DNA from: Locusta migratoria
Lineage: Eukaryota; Arthropoda; Insecta; Orthoptera; Acrididae
DNA: 64,000 nucleotides
NCBI GenBank assembly: GCA_026315105.1
Contig: CM048744.1
Coordinates: 353,525,168 to 353,589,167, forward strand
Reading direction: 5' to 3'
Below are positions 1-9,699 of the stretch, piece by piece (within the stretch, counting starts at the first letter, position 1; each line of letters begins with the position of its first letter). The position numbers and the translations under genes were made by a program. The notes under the pieces are model-generated. The model saw only the letters and a program-made list of their open reading frames with translations. It was not told where the DNA came from and did not search any database.

Positions 1-99
1 TTGCTGCATTCCAAGCTGCATTTCACATCCCCCACATAACACCAGGCAGTAAGAAACATTCTAGCCCCACATCCTTTCCCCTCCCACAAGCATTTACTG

Positions 100-340
100 T
101 TGAGATGCAAATTGGGAATTTGGGCCATAGCAGCCAGAGATGGGGTGTAGTGTACATATAAGTTATGCTTTTTGTGTGCAGATACGTATATTATGTGTCT
201 GATGAAGACTGTGGCCAAAAATTAAAGTTGTGTGAATACAATTGTCTATATTATGTGCCTGTATGTGGCTGAGCGACTGTCTTTTTGAGTATCTACCTAT
301 CCTTATATTACTGACAATCCAACCAGGACATTCCATTATT
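100..340 (+). repeat. Penelope-like element 3'-end relic
   Basis: A non-coding stretch whose layout matches the 3' end of repeats at 31440-31680 and 61210-61560 in this window: a CTGATGA box at 199-205, a short imperfect hairpin, an A run at 217-220, a TGTGTGAA segment, then a 'tgcctgtatgtggctgag' block and a 'ctatccttatattactgac' end. The other copies face the minus strand. I link the family to Penelope-like elements because the 31.4 kb copy lies directly downstream of a Penelope-type reverse transcriptase relic. No ORF survives here. Confidence 0.5.
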
Positions 341-1026
341 AGAGAAAGGGATATTCTTGGAATAAATACATGAAAAGCTCATACAATAATAATGTGCGTT
401 TCTTCTATTGCAAATGACAACAAGAAGACCATTAGAGATGGAGAATGAGATTTTTATTTAATTATTTATTTATTTTCTGTGTTTGAGGCAATGAAGGCAA
501 GCAACACCAATTTTGACCTTACACAGGATAATAACCTCACACATATGGAAAATCTACAAGAGAGATCTACACAATTCTAAATAACTAAATTCATTCAAAT
601 ACTAATTTACTACAACAGCTGGAAAAAGCTATTTTTGCAAATTCTTGGGTTGTTAAAAGTACCTTCATTTTCTTCATTTGCACAACATAAATGTGTAAGC
701 TTTGTCAAACATATGAAATTTCTCTTATGAATACATTAGGAATAAATAAAAAAACACTCGCACAGGGCAGCATCCAGTGTACCTGTTTCTTCATCTGGAC
801 GACTGGTATCTTAGACAAATTGCAAATGTCTTTTACTTCAATAATTCTGAATGAATTAATATGTTTAATTTGCTTCTTACAACAGGAAAGAGTCTTAACA
901 ATGCCTTTAATACTGAACAAACATCTGCTATTGGTTGCCAACTCTTCATCCAAGTTGTATGTATTTCATAAAGTCTACATCCAATGAACTATTTATCACC
1001 ACCCTGAAGCAGAAATGTAAACAAAT
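341..1026. other. AT-rich DNA without a recognisable gene
   Basis: Low-complexity AT-rich DNA. Short overlapping reading frames exist on both strands around 691-987, but they carry no domain, splice context or codon bias. I see nothing functional before the PLE insertion point. Confidence 0.6.
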
Positions 1027-1040
1027 TCCTTTACTAATGT
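1027..1040 (+). repeat. Target-site duplication, left copy (PLE composite)
   Basis: The 14-mer TCCTTTACTAATGT here is repeated exactly at 6168-6181, immediately outside the other end of the composite PLE. The outer T may be microhomology with the element, so the duplication is 13-14 bp, in the 12-15 bp range known for Penelope-like insertions. It shows that 1041-6168 entered as a single event. Confidence 0.85.
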
Positions 1041-1254
1041 GATTCTTCAGTTTCTCCCGGCGTATTTGATGATCAAAATATCCACGGGTGTACTGCCGGT
1101 CTATAGTGTCCAACGGGCACAATATTTCGGCGATCATACATGTCGCCATCATCAGGTGAACTGACGGACTGAGCTCCTGGAAACGCGCCGGCACGGAGGT
1201 CCGCACGCTACGGCTGCTCGAAGGGAACTGGGTTCTAGCCCGGTAGCGGGCCAT
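1041..1254 (-). repeat. PLE pLTR piece, left end
   Basis: Repeats the first about 71 codons of the PLE ORF (compare 3709-3922). It begins at the ATG at 1252-1254 and ends at the target-site duplication. That ATG lies inside the last 20 nt of the upstream ORF (stop at 1235-1237), so tandem units overlap in different frames. It carries a hammerhead-like core at 1125-1155 (minus). It shares a CGG codon at residue 53 with the right pLTR, where the central copy has CAG. Confidence 0.85.
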
Positions 1255-3922
1255 TTAAATACCCGCGGCTCGCGGAGCGACCCCTCCGCGGTCCGCGCCC
1301 CGCGCCGCGGCCGCGCAGTGGAACCGATTGCGCCGGCGTCTGAGAAGACGTCGGTGTGAGGGCTCTGTCCGCCGTGGTCGTCACTTCGTTACGTTTGCTA
1401 GATTTACTCTTAATTAACCCAATCGCTGGTTCCCAAGCTTTGCTAAGATTATAGCCAGAGTCACGGTTTATGAGGTCGTCACTTGTGCGAATTTCAATGG
1501 CCTCTCTAACGACGCAGTCGCAGTATCTCGACGTCTGTACCAAAATCCTAGTGTGTTCATACTCCATGGCGTGATTCTCCGACAAACAATGTTCAGCGAC
1601 CGCCGACTTGCTCGGATACATCAAACGTGTGTGCCTCTGGTGTTCAACGCATCGATCCTCGACGGTACGCATCGTCTGTCCAATATATGACTTTCCACAC
1701 TGACACGGAATCTGGTACACGCCCGCCTTCCTCAAACCGAGATCATCTTTAGCGCTCCCCACCAGTACACGAATTTTATTCGGCGGACAAAAAACAGTTC
1801 CAACCTGGTGTTTTCTCAAAATGCGGGCGATCTTCCCTGAGAGTGCGCCGGTATATGGAACGAACGCAGTGCCTACATCCTCCCTTGCGTTTTCATCCGT
1901 TTCCACAGGTTGTGTTGTAGTGGTTGGGCGGAGAGCCCGCTGAATCTGCCACTCTGAGTACCCATTTTTTCGAAATACAGTTCTCAGGTGTTCCAATTCC
2001 TGGGGTAGACTCTCTGCGTCGGAGATAGTGCGCGCCCTATGTACCAGAGTTTTAAGTACCCCATTCCTCTGTGAAGGGTGATGACAGCTGTCTGCGTGTA
2101 AATACAGATCAGTGTGTGTTGTCTTCCGATATACACTATGACCCAGGGTGCCGTCAGCTCTTCTCTTGACCAAGACGTCAAGGAACGGCAATTTACCCTC
2201 CGTTTCAGTCTCCATAGTGAATTTGATGTTGGGGTGTATGGAGTTCAGATGTGTAAGGAAGTCAAGGAGTTTATCCATACCATGTGGCCAGATGACGAAA
2301 GTGTCGTCCACATAACGGAAAAAGCAAGTAGGTTTCCAGAAAGATGATGCAAGGGCTTCCTCCTCGAAATTCTCCATGTATAAATTTGCGACCACAGGGG
2401 AGAGTGGGCTACCCATGGCGACTCCCTCCGTTTGTTCGTAGTATTCACCATTGAAAAGAAAATAGGTGGAGGTCAAGACATGCCTAAAAAGTTCGGTGGT
2501 CTTCTCGTCAAATTTCTGACCAATCAAATCTAGTGACTCTCGAAGGGGCACCCTCGTAAACAACGAAACGACGTCAAAACTTACCATGATATCCGACTCA
2601 TCCAGCCTGAAGTTGTTAAGGCGTTTCACAAAATCCACGGAATTACGTATGTGATGAGGGCATTTACCCACATAAGGACTTAATATTCCCGTCAAGTATT
2701 TGGCCAACAAATATGTAGGTGCCCTGATGTTACTGATAATGGGACGTAACGGCACCCCATCTTTGTGAACCTTAGGGAGTCCATAAAGTCTTGGCGGTAC
2801 CGGACCTTGAGGTAAAAGTTTCTTGGCGACACCCTCCGGTAAATCCGCATCCTTGAGAAGCGCCCTCGTCTTGTTTTCCACCTTCTTTGTGGGGTCAACG
2901 CTGATCTTCCGGTAGGAATCGTCATTTAGCAGGCTCTGCATCTTTTCAGTGTAGTCCTTATGGGAGACAACAACCGTAGCATTGCCTTTGTCAGCCGGTA
3001 AGACAACAATATCAGGGCGCTCCCTCAGGTCACGAATGGCCGCCCTCTCTTTACTAGTGATGTTTGACTTCGTGGGCTTGGATTCCGTCAATGCACGACA
3101 AGTTTCACGACGTATTTCCTCAGCTGAATCAGGCGGAAGTCGAGCTGCAACCTGTTCAACAGCACTAATAATTTCTGCGACAGGTGTGAACTTGGGGGTA
3201 GGAGCAAAGTTGAGTCCTTTCTCTAAAACTGAGACAGCATCATCACTCAACTCCATGCCACTCAGATTGATGACGGTCTTGCACGGAACCTGCAGAGGTG
3301 GCTTGTCAAGGAGGCGTGAGAACTTAGCTGTTTGACGTCCCGTTGCCTTCTTATGGGCAGAATCGGCTGCAACCGAAGTAACACCATCAATCCAATCCCA
3401 GGAAAAAGACGTGAAGTGACTAGCCAGTTTCAAATGCAGATGAAATAGTTCCAGAGAGACGAACTCAAGACTACGGCGGGTGAAATGCACTCTCTCACGA
3501 AGCAATGCGAGGCCGGCCCGTTTTTTAATTCTCTTGGCTGCTGCAGAATCGATGTGATGCGTAACCTTAGCAAAATTTGGAACCACATTCTCGGAACGAC
3601 ATCTCTTTAGAAAAGAAAGAGTACTTAGCAAACGACATCTACGGTGGCGCAACTTTTCAAATTTCTTCATGCTGCGATACATCTCCTCCCCGTAAAGGTG
3701 TATGATGTGATTCTTCAGTTTCTCCCGGCGTATTTGATGATCAAAATATCCACGGGTGTACTGCTGGTCTATAGTGTCCAACGGGCACAATATTTCGGCG
3801 ATCATACATGTCGCCATCATCAGGTGAACTGACGGACTGAGCTCCTGGAAACGCGCCGGCACGGAGGTCCGCACGCTACGGCTGCTCGAAGGGAACTGGG
3901 TTCTAGCCCGGTAGCGGGCCAT
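1235..3922 (-). CDS. Penelope-like retroelement polyprotein (reverse transcriptase + GIY-YIG endonuclease), intact
   Basis: An uninterrupted 895-codon ORF; the ATG directly follows an in-frame TAA, which fixes the start. The enzyme would copy the element's RNA into DNA and nick the target site. The N-terminal 300 residues are basic and poorly conserved. Reverse transcriptase motifs run from about 305 to 590: LPADKGNATVVV (308-319), YGLPKVHK (380-387), RPIISNIRAPTY (393-404), SFDVVSLFT (448-456), AMGSPLSP (502-509), the catalytic YVDD (537-540) and LPFLDVLV (578-585). A GIY-YIG nuclease domain follows, with GVY at 734-736, YIG at 746-748, R757, and a Cys-rich patch at 740-742. The tail (about 868-887) is Arg/Gly-rich. 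There is no frameshift or premature stop, which is unusual among the decayed elements nearby. It could still be inactive through missense or silencing. Assignment to Penelope-like elements is firm; the clade is not determined. Confidence 0.93.
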   Translation of the reverse strand: MARYRARTQFPSSSRSVRTSVPARFQELSPSVHLMMATCMIAEILCPLDTIDQQYTRGYFDHQIRREKLKNHIIHLYGEEMYRSMKKFEKLRHRRCRLLSTLSFLKRCRSENVVPNFAKVTHHIDSAAAKRIKKRAGLALLRERVHFTRRSLEFVSLELFHLHLKLASHFTSFSWDWIDGVTSVAADSAHKKATGRQTAKFSRLLDKPPLQVPCKTVINLSGMELSDDAVSVLEKGLNFAPTPKFTPVAEIISAVEQVAARLPPDSAEEIRRETCRALTESKPTKSNITSKERAAIRDLRERPDIVVLPADKGNATVVVSHKDYTEKMQSLLNDDSYRKISVDPTKKVENKTRALLKDADLPEGVAKKLLPQGPVPPRLYGLPKVHKDGVPLRPIISNIRAPTYLLAKYLTGILSPYVGKCPHHIRNSVDFVKRLNNFRLDESDIMVSFDVVSLFTRVPLRESLDLIGQKFDEKTTELFRHVLTSTYFLFNGEYYEQTEGVAMGSPLSPVVANLYMENFEEEALASSFWKPTCFFRYVDDTFVIWPHGMDKLLDFLTHLNSIHPNIKFTMETETEGKLPFLDVLVKRRADGTLGHSVYRKTTHTDLYLHADSCHHPSQRNGVLKTLVHRARTISDAESLPQELEHLRTVFRKNGYSEWQIQRALRPTTTTQPVETDENAREDVGTAFVPYTGALSGKIARILRKHQVGTVFCPPNKIRVLVGSAKDDLGLRKAGVYQIPCQCGKSYIGQTMRTVEDRCVEHQRHTRLMYPSKSAVAEHCLSENHAMEYEHTRILVQTSRYCDCVVREAIEIRTSDDLINRDSGYNLSKAWEPAIGLIKSKSSKRNEVTTTADRALTPTSSQTPAQSVPLRGRGAGRGPRRGRSASRGYLNGPLPG

Positions 3923-3958
3923 TTAAATACCCGCGGCTCGCGGAGCGACCCCTCCGCG
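3923..3958 (-). repeat. Tail scrap of an upstream tandem PLE unit and inversion junction
   Basis: Reads on the minus strand as the last codons of the PLE ORF tail (compare 1255-1290), so the intact copy was once preceded by another unit in tandem. At about 3958 it switches abruptly to plus-strand PLE sequence that starts at codon 215. The junction shows a few bases of similarity (CCGCG against CCGTG), suggesting microhomology. Confidence 0.75.
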
Positions 3959-6005
3959 CAAGACCGTCATCAATCTGAGTGGCATGGAGTTGAGTGATGA
4001 TGCTGTCTCAGTTTTAGAGAAAGGACTCAACTTTGCTCCTACCCCCAAGTTCACACCTGTCGCAGAAATTATTAGTGCTGTTGAACAGGTTGCAGCTCGA
4101 CTTCCGCCTGATTCAGCTGAGGAAATACGTCGTGAAACTTGTCGTGCATTGACGGAATCCAAGCCCACGAAGTCAAACATCACTAGTAAAGAGAGGGCGG
4201 CCATTCGTGACCTGAGGGAGCGCCCTGATATTGTTGTCTTACCGGCTGACAAAGGCAATGCTACGGTTGTTGTCTCCCATAAGGACTACACTGAAAAGAT
4301 GCAGAGCCTGCTAAATGACGATTCCTACCGGAAGATCAGCGTTGACCCCACAAAGAAGGTGGAAAACAAGACGAGGGCGCTTCTCAAGGATGCGGATTTA
4401 CCGGAGGGTGTCGCCAAGAAACTTTTACCTCAAGGTCCGGTACCGCCAAGACTTTATGGACTCCCTAAGGTTCACAAAGATGGGGTGCCGTTACGTCCCA
4501 TTATCAGTAACATCAGGGCACCTACATATTTGTTGGCCAAATACTTGACGGGAATATTAAGTCCTTATGTGGGTAAATGCCCTCATCACATACGTAATTC
4601 CGTGGATTTTGTGAAACGCCTTAACAACTTCAGGCTGGATGAGTCGGATATCATGGTAAGTTTTGACGTCGTTTCGTTGTTTACGAGGGTGCCCCTTCGA
4701 GAGTCACTAGATTTGATTGGTCAGAAATTTGACGAGAAGACCACCGAACTTTTTAGGCATGTCTTGACCTCCACCTATTTTCTTTTCAATGGTGAATACT
4801 ACGAACAAACGGAGGGAGTCGCCATGGGTAGCCCACTCTCCCCTGTGGTCGCAAATTTATACATGGAGAATTTCGAGGAGGAAGCCCTTGCATCATCTTT
4901 CTGGAAACCTACTTGCTTTTTCCGTTATGTGGACGACACTTTCGTCATCTGGCCACATGGTATGGATAAACTCCTTGACTTCCTTACACATCTGAACTCC
5001 ATACACCCCAACATCAAATTCACTATGGAGACTGAAACGGAGGGTAAATTGCCGTTCCTTGACGTCTTGGTCAAGAGAAGAGCTGACGGCACCCTGGGTC
5101 ATAGTGTATATCGGAAGACAACACACACTGATCTGTATTTACACGCAGACAGCTGTCATCACCCTTCACAGAGGAATGGGGTACTTAAAACTCTGGTACA
5201 TAGGGCGCGCACTATCTCCGACGCAGAGAGTCTACCCCAGGAATTGGAACACCTGAGAACTGTATTTCGAAAAAATGGGTACTCAGAGTGGCAGATTCAG
5301 CGGGCTCTCCGCCCAACCACTACAACACAACCTGTGGAAACGGATGAAAACGCAAGGGAGGATGTAGGCACTGCGTTCGTTCCATATACCGGCGCACTCT
5401 CAGGGAAGATCGCCCGCATTTTGAGAAAACACCAGGTTGGAACTGTTTTTTGTCCGCCGAATAAAATTCGTGCACTGGTGGGGAGCGCTAAAGATGATCT
5501 CGGTTTGAGGAAGGCGGGCGTGTACCAGATTCCGTGTCAGTGTGGAAAGTCATATATTGGACAGACGATGCGTACCGTCGAGGATTGATGCGTTGAACAC
5601 CAGAGGCACACACGTTTGATGTATCCGAGCAAGTCGGCGGTCGCTGAACATTGTTTGTCGGAGAATCACGCCATGGAGTATGAACACACTAGGATTTTGG
5701 TACAGACGTCGAGATACTGCGACTGCGTCGTTAGAGAGGCCATTGAAATTCGCACAAGTGACGACCTCATAAACCGTGACTCTGGCTATAATCTTAGCAA
5801 AGCTTGGGAACCAGCGATTGGGTTAATTAAGAGTAAATCTAGCAAACGTAACGAAGTGACGACCACGGCGGACAGAGCCCTCACACCGACGTCTTCTCAG
5901 ACGCCGGCGCAATCGGTTCCACTGCGCGGCCGCGGCGCGGGGCGCGGACCGCGGAGGGGTCGCTCCGCGAGCCGCGGGTATTTAAATGGCCCGCTACCGG
6001 GCTAG
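3959..6005 (+). pseudogene. 5'-truncated PLE polyprotein copy with one nonsense codon
   Basis: Matches codons 215-895 of the intact minus-strand ORF. The first in-frame ATG (3984) corresponds to Met223, so the N-terminal domain is missing. The reverse transcriptase core, including YVDD, is intact. A TGA at 5586-5588 replaces the Arg757 codon (CGA) inside the GIY-YIG domain; after it the frame stays open to the stop at 6003-6005. By eye the only other protein difference from copy 1 is Val720 to Ala. With copy 1 it forms inverted arms of about 2 kb separated by about 680 bp. It probably makes no full protein. Confidence 0.9.
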
Positions 6006-6168
6006 AACCCAGTTCCCTTCGAGCAGCCGTAGCGTGCGGACCTCCGTGCCGGCGCGTTTCCAGGAGCTCAGTCCGTCAGTTCACCTGATGATGGCGACAT
6101 GTATGATCGCCGAAATATTGTGCCCGTTGGACACTATAGACCGGCAGTACACCCGTGGATATTTTGAT
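5967..6168 (+). repeat. PLE pLTR piece, right end
   Basis: Repeats the 5' end of the element after the truncated copy. Its ATG at 5986 sits 20 nt before the end of the upstream frame. It stops at GATATTTTGAT, about 30 bp earlier than the left pLTR, right at the target-site duplication. It carries a hammerhead-like core at 6085-6115: CTGATGA, hairpin stem GGCGA/TCGCC with one bulged T, then GAAA. Confidence 0.85.
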
Positions 6169-6181
6169 CCTTTACTAATGT
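6168..6181 (+). repeat. Target-site duplication, right copy (PLE composite)
   Basis: Exact copy of 1027-1040; see the left copy. Confidence 0.85.
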
Positions 6182-7560
6182 TAAATGTCCTCTCTACCTA
6201 TCTATAAAACTCATTGGTATTCCTCAAATTATGCACAAAAGGTCCCACAAGCCTTCTAGTACTCAAATAATTTATTTCTATAGTGCTCAAATCACTTTTA
6301 TGATAGGCAAGGAAACAGTCTAATACAATTTTTATAACAAAATTCCAGAAGTCCACAATTGCCAACAACTAGTTGTCATTTACCCATGGTCAGTTCTCCG
6401 GTGTAAGAGCCCTCTCCATTTTTATCTGCATAAACATGTTTCTTCTTTTTCAACTTGGTTCACATTGCTGACTACCATGCCAGCAAAAAGGAGAAGATTT
6501 CTTACCATCTCCAGTGTGACTGCCAATTAGCCTTTGATAAAGGTGAGATTACTACATATTACAAATAATTTAAAAACTGGTAATATCCACTGGAAGAACA
6601 GTTACCTCACATCTTGATTAGTTAACCACCAGACATACTTCACTTCAGTTATCTCCTTCCCATTCTGATTCCTACATTGATTACTTACCTTCAAACACAT
6701 CCTGTGGTTGTCGGAATTCAGGTAGAAGGTTATAGGAATATCATATAGTGCCTCAGTACTTTATTTGCAATTCTGTGTCATCACTTGATTTCTCCTTTAC
6801 AAATTTGAATAATCTGAAAAAGGTCTCCATAAAAGGATGCACAAATTTTGAAATTTTATTACATGTCAGCATATTAAAATAATAATAGTAACATAATAAA
6901 ACAAATACAAATGCACCTTGTCTTGAAACCAGTGTTATACCTAGGTGATCCTGCACTCATGACAGTTTAGCTGCCATCCCCAAGAATAATATTGTTTGTT
7001 CATTGACATTTCATACAATAACTACATGGCCAAAATGTTAGCACAGACATTAAAAAACAAGCTTAATACTTCAGATTCTTGATAATATAACAGTTTAATT
7101 TGCTTTAGAAAGCAAGAAACTATCTAGTACATAAGTAAGACCGATAACAGCAGTTGTTAGTTGTTTGAAAAATGTAGTCAGTGCCAAGAGAAGTGCTTAC
7201 ATTAGCATTTACAAGTATGCAACTTGGATGATCTGAGTATAGTTGTCTGAGACATGATAACTAACAATTTGTGGAATACTGCAGACAAAGATGACTTGTC
7301 TTTGAAATCTTCCTTATTTAAACAGCAGATTGTAACAGTCAAATCTAGGGAGCAGCAAAAATACTGGCTATAGTGTTAAGCAGTGATACACCAGCTGAAA
7401 AATGCTCCTGTTGGGCCACAAAGAATGTAAATATGTTATTGTATAAAAGTCTGCCAAAAATGTAGGGAACCAGCTGCCTCAGTCCTCATTCCACTTTCCT
7501 AAACAAAAATTTTGGCATGTGAACACACACTATAGCATGCTATTGGACTAAGGTATCTAC
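6182..7560. other. AT-rich DNA, nothing recognised
   Basis: AT-rich sequence with stops in all frames. I see no exon, conserved domain, tandem repeat or terminal inverted repeat. Confidence 0.55.
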
Positions 7561-7639
7561 CCAATATTGCTACTTGTCCCATCATTGAGAATGATAGGGG
7601 AAGTATTGCTGCTTCTGAAACACTTTCAGTGGAAGACAA

Positions 7640-8690
7640 TGTGGTCAAGAATCTTCTCCTTCAGGTACCTAGACACCCTTTTTCCTATGCTCTACCGAAG
7701 ATCCGCAAAGATGTGACATCCTTTCATCACATTGTGCCCACCATTGATTCACCAACATAAGAGCTTGCGAAGTATTTGGTCAGTGTCCTTGCTCGACACG
7801 TCACACTCTGTCAACTTCACATAAATTAAGTTGATTTTTATCAGTCAAATTTACCATAATAGAATTGGTTAGGGTGGCATTATGGATAGGTTTGATGTGG
7901 TGGCACTGTTTATGAATGTGCCTGTCAAAGATTCTTTTGATTTAGTGTCTTAGTACTTTGTAAGTGAATTGGTAGAGCTTGGCACACTCTTACACCTTCC
8001 TATTTTCTGTACAATGGACAGTATTTATGATCAGTTGGATGGCATTGCAATAGGAAGTCCAATTAACTCTAGTGTTACAAACCTCTTCATGGAGAATTTC
8101 AGTGATGATGGCTTAGTCATGGTATTATTGAAGCTTAGATGACACACTCATCTTTTGGCCTTATTGACATGAAAAACTTGACTTTTTGGAACATCTAAAC
8201 AGCACCATTTCACCGTAGAGGTAGAAGAAGACAATGCATTGCCATCCCTCAATGTTCTCATCCCTTGGTAAAGAAATGTGTGCCTGGGCCACATCATCTA
8301 TAGAAACCTTCTCACACCAATCTGTTCTTGCATGGCGTCATTTGACATCATCTGACACAAAAGTGCACTGCGTTATTAATCAAATTTGATGAAAGCTCTT
8401 GTGGCTTGCACTAACAGCTTCTGGGACTGTAAATTAAAGAAGTCATCAAAATTGAAATAACGGAAAACATCCTTAATAGAGATGGTGTCCTGCAGCTCAG
8501 CGTGGCATGGGACCCAGCGATCATGAGGTTGCAGCAGGTACATTGATCACAGAGTTAATGCATACCCATATATGGCAATAATGCAATGACCAGTGATGTC
8601 ACACCCAGATGCTAGCTTATATAAGGGCGTATTAACAGCCACCAGGCAGTCCTACCACTTCACAAAAGCCAAGAACTGCTTGACGAAAAG
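7640..8690 (+). pseudogene. Decayed Penelope-like reverse transcriptase (second family)
   Basis: With frameshifts allowed, the plus strand shows Penelope motifs in order: a YALPKIRK-like block near 7690 (compare GLPKVHK), an ELAKYL block near 7765, an IAIGSPINSS block at about 8046-8075 (compare VAMGSPLSP), a MENF block near 8090, an LDDTLIFWP block at about 8135-8161 (compare YVDD) and an LP-LNVL block near 8240. The sequence is far from the 1-6 kb element, so it is an older and different family. Downstream (8480-8690) is a GC-richer non-coding stretch with 'tatataagg', probably its pLTR or tail. It is not translatable. Confidence 0.7.
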
Positions 8691-9090
8691 CGCATGGAGT
8701 AGTGGTGGACAAACTGAGAACCAAGAATAAAAAGTTCTCTGTTCTCAAAAGTTCTTATTGTTCTCGAGAACCAAAGTCAGTTCTTGGTTTCCAGTATTCG
8801 CCTTTTTGTGCCACGAAATTACTGACACAAACATTTAAACCCCTACTGTTGGCAAAATCATGGGTAATGTAACATTTAGGTATGATTTGGGTCGTCATCT
8901 ATATATTTTACCATTAGTTAATGTGATTGAGTAGGATAGTGGTCTGAATCATATTGATAGTGATGTGCTTGATGAGGATTCAACCCCTCTTATAGATAGC
9001 GATTCCTTTTTTTAAACTCTTAAGTCTTTTAAACTAAAATTAAAAACAATCCAGGTAGCAAAATTGTTGATTTTTCCCTGCAATGATCGA
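8691..9090. other. Unassigned AT-rich DNA
   Basis: Contains several copies of a GAGAACCAA-like word around 8700-8800, but no coding potential and no clear element boundary. Confidence 0.4.
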
Positions 9091-9116
9091 TTTCAGTCGA
9101 TAAAAACCATCTTCAG
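9091..9116 (-). repeat. Isolated hammerhead-like core motif
   Basis: On the minus strand: CTGAAGA, TGG, an imperfect hairpin, then GAAA. This is the same box order as in the PLE pLTRs. There is no second arm, and flanking stems cannot be confirmed. Confidence 0.35.
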
Positions 9117-9414
9117 AAGACTACCACCATGATGGCAGACAGTGGCGATAGATGCAGCAGGCCACACAAACGTAAATTGTTGTGAACCAGACAATACTTC
9201 ACATTTACCAAATATGCATGGGAATCGAATATACATCCTACATTTATCCCCGTAATCTCCCTTCTCATCAGTCCTCCCATCTTGTGTGGAGTGTTGGAGT
9301 TTTCACCATACGAAATTTTGTGCAGACAAAGATCTTCCTCTTGATTTCAAGTAAATATGCAAAAATATATTGCAGTTGGATTAACAGTATGCCAGCAGTT
9401 AAAATATGAATCTG

Positions 9415-9699
9415 TGGCTGGTCATTAATAGAGCACAACACTTTACAGTTAGAACATGTTTATTGCTAACACAAGTGTACACTCAGTACTGACTGCCTTC
9501 TGCTTGGAGTGTTCCACTATTTATACATAGAAAGAATTTTGCAAAAATTAAAAGTACATCAAACATAAATGTGTAGAACAATCCAGAAATAGAAAATACA
9601 AAGAATTTTTTTTTATTATTTTTTCCTCTGGCAGGATTTAAACTGGGGATCATAAGCACAGCGATCTGTGATGCTAACCACTGCACCATGCGTTCTGTC
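9415..9699 (-). repeat. LTR-like repeat, copy A (tRNA-like head, TATA box, AATAAA)
   Basis: About 280 bp that align over their whole length with 62793-63075; both run on the minus strand. In that direction there is a tRNA-like segment (GTGGTTAGCAT box, then AGTTTAAATCC box) at about 9690-9625, a TATAAATA at 9518-9525 and an AATAAA at 9459-9464, followed by the end near 9415. TATA and polyadenylation signal about 60 bp apart is LTR-like, and copy B abuts Gypsy pol. The tRNA-like head also fits a SINE. Similarity to copy B resumes beyond the nested hAT (about 10501-10530). Confidence 0.6.

Larger units (their letters stand above)
1041..6168. mobile_element. Composite Penelope-like element, head-to-head pair
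   Basis: One insertion of about 5.1 kb bounded by a 13-14 bp target-site duplication. From left to right it holds a pLTR piece (minus, 1041-1254), a full-length PLE ORF (minus, 1235-3922), a 36 bp scrap of the tail of a further tandem unit (about 3923-3958), an inverted junction, a 5'-truncated second copy (plus, about 3959-6005), and a second pLTR piece (plus, about 5967-6168). In both orientations the ORF 3' end runs directly into a repeat of the element's own 5' sequence. This is the partial-tandem 'pseudo-LTR' arrangement known for Penelope elements. The two copies look nearly identical over about 2 kb, so the insertion is young. Confidence 0.9.

Noticed and set aside
691..987. 98-codon plus-strand ORF and opposing minus ORF
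   Set aside because: AT-rich, no domain, no splice setting; both strands are open by chance over the same interval.
2982..3335. 117-codon ORF opposite the intact PLE gene (and its mirror at 3923-4258)
   Set aside because: Antisense shadow of the conserved reverse-transcriptase frame; it recurs only because the PLE is duplicated.
1041..6168. Two independent PLE insertions in opposite orientation
   Set aside because: Only one target duplication is found, outside both copies, and none at the central junction; one event fits better.
9625..9690. Possible tRNA gene (minus)
   Set aside because: Part of a dispersed repeat with a second copy at about 63000-63065; no intact cloverleaf.
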